5,368 bases of DNA from assembly GCA_005888955.1 (NCBI GenBank), contig VBCS01000128.1, positions 4,045 through 9,412 of the forward strand, read 5' to 3'. Below the pieces are notes generated by a model, which saw only the letters and a program-made list of their open reading frames with translations, had not been told where the DNA came from and made no database searches. Both the position numbers and the translations under genes were made by a program. This DNA comes from Betaproteobacteria bacterium. Its GTDB lineage: Bacteria > Pseudomonadota > Gammaproteobacteria > Burkholderiales > Casimicrobiaceae. Below, in pieces: positions 1-5,368 of the stretch; the stretch's first letter is position 1, and each line of letters begins with the position of its first letter.

Positions 1-1751
1 CGAATTTCGATCCCGCAGTGTTCGATGATCCCGAGGTGAGGTATTCGCTCCTCGACGGGCTGATTGGCCAGAGGCTCTTGCAGGAACAAGCGCGGCGCGG
101 CCGGTTCAGCGTCTCCGACGACCAGCTCCGGCAGTTCATTTCCGACATTCCCGCGTTTCAGGAAGGGGGCAAATTTTCTCAGGCGCGATACGAACAGATC
201 CTCTCGATGCAGAATCCGCCGAAATCTCCGATCGAATTCGCGCGGGAAATCAGGCGGGAACTCATGCTGGGTCCTGTGCAGGAGTCCATCGTCGGGGGGA
301 ACATCGTCGCCAGGACCAGTGTCGAGCGTTATCTCGGCCTGCTCGATCAGCAGCGCGAGGCCGCGGCGACCGCGATCGACGCCGATGCCTATCTCAAGGA
401 AGTCAAGATCGACGACGTGGCGGTAAAAGCGTTCTACGATGCAAATCCCGCCGCGTTCCAGGTGCCTGAAGAAGTGAAGCTCGAGTACGTGACGCTGTCG
501 CCGGAAACGCTCGGCGCGCAGATCGCGCTCGATCCCGCCGAAGTCAAGAAGCAGTACGACGATAATGCGCGGCTTTATGGCAAAGCTGAGGAACGGCAGG
601 CGGCGCATATTCTGATCACCGTCAAGCCCGATGCGCCCGAGGATGAGAAGACGAACGCGAAAAAGAAGGCCGCGGATATCGCAGCGCAGGCGCGGAAGAG
701 CCCGGCGCAATTCGGCGAGCTGGCGAAGAAGCTGTCGCAGGATCCGGGCTCGGCAGCGCAGGGCGGGGACCTGGGATTCTTCGCGCGCGACGGTTCGATG
801 GTCAAGCCGTTCGAGGACGCGGTGTTTTCGCTGAAGGCGGGAGAGATCTCCGACCCGGTGCAGACCGACTTCGGTTGGCACGTGATCAAGCTCATCGCGA
901 CCCGGCCGGCAAAACAGCAGAGCTTCGATGAAGTCAAGGCGCAGATCGAGCAGGAGCTCAAGCGACAGAAGGCGACGCGCAAGTTCGCTGAGGCGGCCGA
1001 TCAACTGCAGAACCTCGTCTACGAGCAGGCCGATTCGCTGCAGCCGGTTGCCAAGGCGCTCAACCTGACCGTGCAGTCGACGCCGCCGCTATCGCGCGCG
1101 CAGGTGCAGGCGCTGGCGCAGAACAACGTGAAATTCGTGCAGGCGATATTCAGCCCCGACTCATTGCAGGCAAAGAGAAATACCGAACCGATCGAGGTCG
1201 CGCCGAGCACATTGATGGCCGCGCGCGTAGTCGAGTACAAGCCCGCCAACCCGCGCGCCTTCGATGAAGTCAAGAGCGAGATTCGCCGGCAGCTCGAACG
1301 CAAGGCCGCGGCCGAGCTCGCGCAAGCGGCGGGGAAGGTCAAGCTCGCGCTGTTGCAGCAGGGCAAGGAGGCCGGAGTCACCTTCGGCAAACCCACAACG
1401 CTGACGCGCAACCAGCCGCAGCCGGGCTATCCACCCGCAGCGTTAACCATGATCTTTCAGGCCGATCCGACGAAACTACCGGTGTATGCGGGCTCGGTGA
1501 ACGAGCGCGGCGGATACTCTATTTATCGGATCGAGCGCGTCATCGCGCCAGCGGCGCCGGACACGGCACGGCTGACCGCTTTCAGCGACCGTGTTGGCGA
1601 GCAGATGGGCCGCGAGCTCACCGCCGCGTATGTCGCCAGCCTCAAGGCGAAGGCCGACGTGAAGATAAACCAGGCGAACCTGGAGAAGGAAGGTGAGCGC
1701 GCCGGGCCCGCGCAGAAACCGGTCAGCCCGCGGGGACGGCGGGGCAGCTGA
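1..1751 (+). CDS. ppiD: Peptidyl-prolyl cis-trans isomerase D (PpiD), 5'-truncated by window edge
   Basis: PpiD is an inner-membrane-anchored periplasmic chaperone that works near the SecYEG exit. The frame is open to the window edge (codons begin at base 3, reading NFDPAVFDDPEV), so the GTG at 18 is internal. By comparison with E. coli PpiD (623 aa), roughly the first 80 residues, including the membrane helix, are missing. Numbering from base 18: residues 1-125 form the SurA-N-like chaperone helices (LLDGLIGQRLL, then IPAFQEGGKFSQARYEQIL). About 193-297 is a parvulin domain with His197 in AAHIL, Asp242 in SQDPGSAAQGGDLG, MVKPFEDAVF, and His288 in FGWHVIKL. About 365-435 resembles a second, degenerate parvulin module. 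The tail (PAQKPVSPRGRRGS) is basic and probably disordered. Its last 29 bp overlap the convergent DUF4124 gene. SurA is the main alternative, but SurA normally has two full parvulin domains and a shorter chain. Confidence 0.93.
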   Translation, partial: NFDPAVFDDPEVRYSLLDGLIGQRLLQEQARRGRFSVSDDQLRQFISDIPAFQEGGKFSQARYEQILSMQNPPKSPIEFAREIRRELMLGPVQESIVGGNIVARTSVERYLGLLDQQREAAATAIDADAYLKEVKIDDVAVKAFYDANPAAFQVPEEVKLEYVTLSPETLGAQIALDPAEVKKQYDDNARLYGKAEERQAAHILITVKPDAPEDEKTNAKKKAADIAAQARKSPAQFGELAKKLSQDPGSAAQGGDLGFFARDGSMVKPFEDAVFSLKAGEISDPVQTDFGWHVIKLIATRPAKQQSFDEVKAQIEQELKRQKATRKFAEAADQLQNLVYEQADSLQPVAKALNLTVQSTPPLSRAQVQALAQNNVKFVQAIFSPDSLQAKRNTEPIEVAPSTLMAARVVEYKPANPRAFDEVKSEIRRQLERKAAAELAQAAGKVKLALLQQGKEAGVTFGKPTTLTRNQPQPGYPPAALTMIFQADPTKLPVYAGSVNERGGYSIYRIERVIAPAAPDTARLTAFSDRVGEQMGRELTAAYVASLKAKADVKINQANLEKEGERAGPAQKPVSPRGRRGS

Positions 1752-2190
1752 GATCGCGCAACATCTTCTCGCTTTCGGCGACGGCCTTGTCGCGCTCCGC
1801 TGCCGGCATGTAAACCTTTTCGCCCTTGTCGTTGAAGCGGTACATCGCAACATCGGCGCGCAATGTCTGGAGGCGGCCGCGAACCTGCGCGCAGCGGTCG
1901 AGCCGGAGCTTCGCGTCCGCCTGGGCTTTTTCCTCCTTGGCTTCTTCCTCCGCCCGATTCTGCTGGCGCTTGTTCATCTGCGCATCCTTTGCGGCCATAT
2001 CGCGCACCGCGTTCGGGTCGGCCGGGGCCACCGCCGGATTGACGCGTTCCGCCTTGACACCCGGTGGCGGCGTGTCGCCATAGACGACGCGGCCGTTCTC
2101 GTCGCTCCATTTGTACAGCGCCGCGGCGGCGGGCAGGGCCGCGAATACGAGCGTGCAGGCTGCGAGCCGAAGCAGGGATCGGCAGTTCAT
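1723..2190 (-). CDS. Exported DUF4124 domain-containing protein
   Basis: The 155-aa product is probably periplasmic and its function is unknown. Residues 1-24 look like a Sec signal peptide: Arg4 and Arg8, a hydrophobic stretch LAACTLVFAALP, then AAAA with likely cleavage after Ala23 or Ala24. The mature protein opens with the DUF4124 signature LYKWSDENGRVVYGDTPPPG (25-44). Residues 62-112 are rich in Ala, Glu, Lys, Arg and Gln and look like a coiled coil. The C-terminal part carries YRFNDKGEKVYMPAAERDKA (117-136), which echoes the N-terminal signature, and two Cys (100, 149) that could form a disulfide in the periplasm. I chose the ATG at 2190 because GGAAA lies 7 nt upstream and it gives a compact signal peptide; an in-frame GTG at 2220 would add ten residues. 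The gene is divergent from guaB, a neighbour pair I recall from betaproteobacteria. It overlaps the ppiD 3' end by 29 bp. Confidence 0.85.
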   Translation of the reverse strand: MNCRSLLRLAACTLVFAALPAAAALYKWSDENGRVVYGDTPPPGVKAERVNPAVAPADPNAVRDMAAKDAQMNKRQQNRAEEEAKEEKAQADAKLRLDRCAQVRGRLQTLRADVAMYRFNDKGEKVYMPAAERDKAVAESEKMLRDLSCPAVPAG

Positions 2191-2197
2191 GTCGTAG

Positions 2198-2202
2198 TTT
2201 CC
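2198..2202 (-). promoter_or_regulatory. Ribosome binding site supporting the DUF4124 start
   Basis: On the minus strand GGAAA lies 7 nt before the ATG at 2190. It is a moderate Shine-Dalgarno match. It favours this ATG over the upstream in-frame GTG at 2220, which would put residues before the signal peptide. Confidence 0.5.
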
Positions 2203-2218
2203 GAAAGGCGATGCCGAC

Positions 2219-2248
2219 ACGGTAATGCAAACGACATGTGGGCGTCAA
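2219..2248 (-). promoter_or_regulatory. Candidate sigma-70 promoter for the DUF4124 gene
   Basis: Reading leftward, TTGACG (2248-2243, 5 of 6 to the -35 consensus) is followed after 18 bp by TACCGT (2224-2219). That hexamer keeps only the first, second and last bases of TATAAT. The position, about 29-34 bp before the chosen ATG, is sensible. The weak -10 makes this only a candidate. Confidence 0.3.
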
Positions 2249-2274
2249 ACTAGGGCGCTGTGAATGCGCGATCG

Positions 2275-2303
2275 TTTACCGCCTCAGGCGACCCGCGTAT
2301 AAT
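2275..2303 (+). promoter_or_regulatory. Sigma-70 promoter of the guaB operon
   Basis: TTTACC (2275-2280, 4 of 6 to the -35 consensus) and a perfect TATAAT (2298-2303) are separated by exactly 17 bp. Transcription would begin near 2310, leaving a leader of only about 22 nt before the guaB ATG. That leaves no room for a riboswitch or attenuator, so any control would have to act on initiation. I see no convincing operator palindrome overlapping the hexamers. Confidence 0.75.
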
Positions 2304-2317
2304 CCGCTTTTGCGCAT

Positions 2318-2323
2318 AGGAGA
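2318..2323 (+). promoter_or_regulatory. Ribosome binding site of guaB
   Basis: AGGAGA lies 8 nt before the ATG at 2332, a strong Shine-Dalgarno match at good spacing. It fixes this start over the out-of-frame ATG at 2325, which sits too close to the site. Confidence 0.75.
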
Positions 2324-2331
2324 AATGCACC

Positions 2332-3798
2332 ATGCGTGTCGTGCAGAAGGCGCTGACTTTCGACGACGTCCTGCTGCTCCCCGCCCAATCCTCCGTCGTT
2401 CCCCGCGACGTCAGCCTGCAGACCCGCCTCACCCGCCGCATCACGCTGAATATCCCCCTGCTCTCGGCAGCGATGGATACCGTCACCGAAGGGCGGCTCG
2501 CGATCGCGATCGCGCAGGAAGGCGGTCTGGGCGTCGTGCACAAGAACATGTCGCCCAGGGCGCAGGCCGCCGAGGTGGCGAAGGTCAAGCGCTTCGAGAG
2601 CGGCGTGGTCAAGGATCCGATCACGATTCCGCCGACGATGTCGGTGCGCGAGGTGCTCGCGCTCACAGCATTGCACAAGATCTCGGGGCTGCCGGTCGTC
2701 GATGGCCGGAAGGTCGTCGGCATCGTGACCAACCGGGATCTCCGCTTCGAGACCAATCTCGATCAGCCGGTCGCCAAGATCATGACCCAGCGCGACAGGT
2801 TGGTGACGGTGCCCGAAGGCACCGATCTGGAGGATGCCAAGACGCTGATGCATCAACATCGTCTCGAGCGCGTGCTGGTCATCAATGATCGCTTCGAGCT
2901 GAAAGGTCTGATCACGGTCAAGGACATCCTGAAATCGACCGAGCATCCACTCGCATGCAAGGATGAGCTCGGCCGTCTGCGCGTGGGGGCCGCGGTCGGG
3001 ACCGCGGGCGACACCGAAGAACGCGTCGAAGCGCTCGTCGCTGCCGGCGTTGACGTCGTGGTGGTCGACACCTCGCATGGCCATTCGCAAGGGGTGCTCG
3101 AGCGCGTGCGCCGGGTCAAGAACAATTACCCGCAGGTACAGGTCGTAGCCGGCAACGTCGCCACGGCGGCGGGCGCTCGCGCGCTCGCGGACAACGGCGC
3201 CGACGCGGTCAAGGTCGGCATTGGCCCCGGCTCGATCTGCACGACGCGCATCGTCGCTGGAGTCGGCGTGCCGCAGATCTCGGCGGTGCTGAACACGCTC
3301 GAGGGCATAGCCAAGCTCGACCTACCAATCATCGCCGACGGGGGCATCCGCTATTCCGGCGACATCGCCAAGGCGATCGCGGCGGGCGCGTCCTGCGTAA
3401 TGCTGGGCAGCCTGTTTGCGGGCACCGAGGAGTCGCCCGGCGAGATCGAGCTTTATCAGGGCCGCTCGTACAAGATCTATCGCGGCATGGGATCGCTGGG
3501 GGCGATGCAACAGGGCTCCAGCGACCGTTATTTCCAGGACGCCGAGGGCGACGACGCGGCCGAAAAACTCGTGCCCGAGGGCATCGAGGGACGCGTGCCG
3601 TACAAGGGCGCGCTCACGGCAGTGATCCATCAGCTAATGGGCGGAGTCCGGGCCGCGATGGGCTATTGCGGCTGCGCGACCATCGACGAGATGCGCAGTC
3701 GTGCCGAATTCGTCGAAATCACGACGGCAGGCATGCGCGAGTCGCATGTGCACAACGTGCAGATCACCAAGGAAGCCCCGAATTACCGAGTTGAGTGA
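2332..3798 (+). CDS. guaB: Inosine-5'-monophosphate dehydrogenase
   Basis: This cytosolic tetrameric enzyme oxidises IMP to XMP with NAD+, the committed step to GMP. The 488-aa length is standard and the gene looks intact. The N-terminus ALTFDDVLLLPAQSSVVPRD is typical. The catalytic barrel is interrupted by two CBS domains (about 93-147 and 153-208), the usual nucleotide-sensing Bateman module. Visible active-site elements are NAD-site Asp246 in VVDTSHGHS, the loop GIGPGSICTTR with catalytic Cys303 and the K+ site, IMP-binding DGGIRYSGD with Asp336, the flap starting YRGMGSLGAM, the catalytic Arg399-Tyr400 pair in SSDRYFQ, and the C-terminal K+-site segment Glu470-Ser471-His472. Start ATG is set by AGGAGA 8 nt upstream. 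It is the first gene of a likely operon and its stop overlaps the next gene's GTG by 4 nt. The segment after Arg-Tyr (DAEGDDAAEK) is acidic and seems about three residues longer than in E. coli. Confidence 0.98.
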   Translation: MRVVQKALTFDDVLLLPAQSSVVPRDVSLQTRLTRRITLNIPLLSAAMDTVTEGRLAIAIAQEGGLGVVHKNMSPRAQAAEVAKVKRFESGVVKDPITIPPTMSVREVLALTALHKISGLPVVDGRKVVGIVTNRDLRFETNLDQPVAKIMTQRDRLVTVPEGTDLEDAKTLMHQHRLERVLVINDRFELKGLITVKDILKSTEHPLACKDELGRLRVGAAVGTAGDTEERVEALVAAGVDVVVVDTSHGHSQGVLERVRRVKNNYPQVQVVAGNVATAAGARALADNGADAVKVGIGPGSICTTRIVAGVGVPQISAVLNTLEGIAKLDLPIIADGGIRYSGDIAKAIAAGASCVMLGSLFAGTEESPGEIELYQGRSYKIYRGMGSLGAMQQGSSDRYFQDAEGDDAAEKLVPEGIEGRVPYKGALTAVIHQLMGGVRAAMGYCGCATIDEMRSRAEFVEITTAGMRESHVHNVQITKEAPNYRVE

Positions 3799-5054
3799 AA
3801 CCGGCAGGACCGTACGTGCCTGAATCGCCCGTCCCAGGCCGCCGCGCCGCCGCGCTGCCCTTCATCTTCATCGTTGTATTCATCGATGTGCTCGGTATCG
3901 GACTCGCGATGCCGGTTCTGCCGATGCTCGTCGGCGCCTTTACGCCAAGCCGGGAGCTGCAAGCGTACTGGTATGGCGTGCTCGTCGTCGTCTACGGGCT
4001 GATGCAATTTTTCTGCGCACCGCTCCTGGGCGCGCTCTCCGACCGCTTCGGGCGGCGTCCCGTGATCCTCGCCTCGATCTTCGGGCTCGGGCTGCACTAT
4101 CTGCTTCTCGCCGTCGCCCCGTCGCTGGCGTTCATGCTGCTCGCGCGCGTGATCGGCGGCGTCACCGGGGCGAGCTTTTCCGTGGCGAGCGCCTATGCCT
4201 CGGACATCAGTTCAGCCGAGGGCCGCGCCAAGAGCTTCGGGTTGATCGGTGCCGCGTTCGGACTCGGCTTCATCTTCGGGCCGATGCTCGGCGGGCTACT
4301 CGGCAGCATCGATCTGCATTTGCCTTTTTACTTGGCCGCCGGCCTGTCGCTGCTCAACGGGCTCTACGGATTGATCGTCGTTCCCGAATCGCTGCCGCGA
4401 GACCGCCGCGCCGCGTTCGCGCTCAGGCGGGCCAACCCTTTCTCTGCGCTGCTCGCGCTGTCCCGGCACCGCGAGATCGGACGCCTGGTGCTCGTCTTCG
4501 CGCTGGTCGTGCTCGCGCAGCTGATCCTGCGGACGACGTGGGTTCTCTTCACGCACTTCCGCTTCGGCTGGGGACCGCGCGAGAACGGCTTCGCCCTGTT
4601 CTGCGTGGGTGTAGTCGCGGCCGTCGTGCAGGGCGCGCTGCTCGGGCCGTTGCTGCGCCGGTTCGGCGAGGTGCGGCTCGCGCTCACCGGGCTTTCGGTC
4701 GGCGCGATTGCCTACCTGCTGTACGGACTCGCGCCGCAGGGCTGGATAATGTACGCAATCATCGTCGGTAATTTTCTCTCCTTCGCCGCTGGGCCGGCCC
4801 TGCAGGGAATCGTCTCCAACGCAGTCGGGCCGCGGGAGCAAGGCGTCACCATGGGAGCACTCAACTCGATCCAAAGCATCATGTTCGTCGTCGCGCCCGC
4901 TATCGGGACGCCGCTGCTGGCGCAGGTCAGCCATCTGCCGCCGTCCGACTGGAAGGTCGGCGTGACCTTCTTCGTAAGCGCCGCCCTCCAGGCCATCGCG
5001 CTCGTCGTGGCAAGACGCCATTTTGCATTTCGGCGCGTCGCGCGCCCGGCCTGA
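3795..5054 (+). CDS. MFS transporter, drug:H+ antiporter (DHA1/TetA-like) family
   Basis: This is an inner-membrane secondary transporter, most likely a proton-coupled exporter. The 419 aa fit 12 helices in two halves, with a cytoplasmic Arg-rich loop near 200-217. TM1 has VFIDVLGIGLAMPVLP with an acidic Asp31, as in TetA-type proteins. Motif A, GALSDRFGRRP (79-89), follows TM2. A motif-B-like Arg118 lies in LLARVIGGVTGA. The antiporter motif C, GAAFGLGFIFGPMLGG (152-167), is in TM5. Overall it resembles TetA/Bcr-type carriers, but the substrate cannot be read from sequence. The GTG at 3795 overlaps the guaB stop as GTGA, which suggests translational coupling. An in-frame GTG at 3816, with AGGA 6 nt before it, is an equally good start and would remove seven residues. 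guaA begins 9 nt after the stop, so all three genes are probably one transcript. Codon use looks like that of its neighbours, so recent foreign origin is not evident. Confidence 0.9.
   Translation: MKPAGPYVPESPVPGRRAAALPFIFIVVFIDVLGIGLAMPVLPMLVGAFTPSRELQAYWYGVLVVVYGLMQFFCAPLLGALSDRFGRRPVILASIFGLGLHYLLLAVAPSLAFMLLARVIGGVTGASFSVASAYASDISSAEGRAKSFGLIGAAFGLGFIFGPMLGGLLGSIDLHLPFYLAAGLSLLNGLYGLIVVPESLPRDRRAAFALRRANPFSALLALSRHREIGRLVLVFALVVLAQLILRTTWVLFTHFRFGWGPRENGFALFCVGVVAAVVQGALLGPLLRRFGEVRLALTGLSVGAIAYLLYGLAPQGWIMYAIIVGNFLSFAAGPALQGIVSNAVGPREQGVTMGALNSIQSIMFVVAPAIGTPLLAQVSHLPPSDWKVGVTFFVSAALQAIALVVARRHFAFRRVARPA
3806..3809 (+). promoter_or_regulatory. Possible ribosome binding site for the alternative MFS start
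   Basis: AGGA is followed 6 nt later by an in-frame GTG at 3816. The GTG at 3795 has only a weak GAG upstream, within the end of guaB. The site therefore argues for a start at 3816, while the GTGA overlap with guaB argues for 3795. The sequence does not settle it. Confidence 0.4.
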
Positions 5055-5063
5055 TACTCGCAC

Positions 5064-5368
5064 ATGCATTGCAAGATCCTGATCCTCGATTTCGGCGCCC
5101 AATACACGCAGCTCATCGCGCGCCGCGTGCGCGAGCTGCACGTGTATTGCGAGATCCATCCCTACGATGTCGGCAACGCGTTCATCCGCGACTTTGCGCC
5201 CGCCGGAATCATCCTGTCGGGCGGACCCGAGAGCGTGACCGAAGGCGATACGCCGCGCGCGCCGGACGCGACGTGGCAGGCTGGGGTGCCCGTACTTGGC
5301 ATTTGTTACGGCATGCAGGCGATGGCGGCGCAACTGGGTGGCGCGGTGGAGAACGGGCGAGTGCGCGA
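5064..5368 (+). CDS. guaA: GMP synthase (glutamine-hydrolysing), N-terminal part, cut by window edge
   Basis: GuaA converts XMP to GMP using ATP and glutamine in the cytosol, the step after GuaB. Only the first 101 codons are present and the frame stays open to the window end. They cover most of the first half of the class I glutamine amidotransferase domain: MHCKILILDFGAQYTQLIARR at the start, the oxyanion region ILSGGPESV, and the nucleophile motif GICYGMQ with catalytic Cys81. The catalytic His and Glu, the ATP pyrophosphatase domain and the dimerisation domain would lie beyond the edge. ATG at 5064 gives the normal family N-terminus. There is no clear Shine-Dalgarno in the 9 nt after the transporter stop or just before it, so translation may depend on ribosomes finishing the upstream gene. 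Confidence 0.96.
   Translation, partial: MHCKILILDFGAQYTQLIARRVRELHVYCEIHPYDVGNAFIRDFAPAGIILSGGPESVTEGDTPRAPDATWQAGVPVLGICYGMQAMAAQLGGAVENGRVR

Noticed and set aside
1697..1713. GC-rich hairpin (GCGCG stem, 7-nt loop) near the ppiD end considered as a terminator
   Set aside because: The stem is only five pairs, there is no T-run on either strand, and it lies within coding sequence.
2155..2166. Possible lipobox (LAAC, residues 9-12) in the DUF4124 protein
   Set aside because: Only four residues separate Arg8 from the Cys, far too short for a lipoprotein hydrophobic core. The hydrophobic stretch continues after the Cys to a normal signal peptidase I site.
1523..2248. A 241-codon minus-strand frame covering the DUF4124 gene
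   Set aside because: It overlaps the DUF4124 gene in another frame. The DUF4124 frame has a signal peptide, a known domain and a ribosome binding site, while this one gives low-complexity Arg/Gly-rich sequence.
1693..2253. A 186-codon plus-strand frame antisense to the DUF4124 gene
   Set aside because: It has no supported start site or domain. Its hydrophobic stretches are the complement of the charged coiled-coil codons.
2499..2516. Overlapping GCGATCGC palindromes, like the cyanobacterial HIP1 motif
   Set aside because: It is a local repeat of Ala-Ile codons in guaB (LAIAIAQ) and is not iterated through the window.
2284..3090. A 268-codon open frame antisense to guaB
   Set aside because: Its composition is biased (His, Arg, Asp), it shows no motif or ribosome binding site, and the plus-strand gene is certain.
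4296..5333. A 345-codon open frame antisense to the transporter and guaA
   Set aside because: It lies opposite two well-recognised genes, and its product is full of Arg, His, Asp and Glu with no domain or hydrophobic pattern. This is a usual artefact of high-GC third positions.

Overview
The window is high-GC bacterial DNA, about two thirds G+C by eye. It looks like a housekeeping chromosomal region of a proteobacterium. I favour a betaproteobacterium. The reasons are a DUF4124-type periplasmic protein divergent from guaB with guaA downstream, an arrangement I recall from Burkholderiales and relatives, and the sequence style of GuaB, GuaA and PpiD. The taxonomic call is an inference, not something a marker gene here proves. 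I see no mobile element, CRISPR array, tRNA or rRNA.

Layout from left to right. (1) Positions 1-1751, plus strand: the 3' part of ppiD, a periplasmic parvulin-type folding factor, whose membrane anchor lies outside the window. (2) Positions 1723-2190, minus strand: a small exported DUF4124 protein with a coiled coil, convergent with ppiD and overlapping its end by 29 bp. (3) Positions 2191-2331: a 141-bp divergent intergenic region. It carries a clear sigma-70-type promoter reading right and a weaker candidate reading left. (4) Positions 2332-3798: guaB, complete IMP dehydrogenase. (5) Positions 3795-5054: a 12-helix drug:H+ antiporter-type MFS transporter, overlapping guaB by 4 nt. (6) Positions 5064-5368: the start of guaA, GMP synthase, 9 nt after the transporter and cut by the window edge.

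GuaB (IMP to XMP) and GuaA (XMP to GMP) are the two consecutive steps of guanine nucleotide synthesis. They appear to be read as one operon from the promoter at 2275-2303. The unusual point is the transporter sitting tightly between them, which suggests co-transcription and probably translational coupling. A role in exporting a purine compound or an inhibitor of the pathway is an attractive but untested idea. ppiD and the DUF4124 gene are separate envelope-related units. No gene-free stretch longer than 300 bp exists. I do not see a clearly undescribed system; the guaB-MFS-guaA arrangement is the item most worth following.
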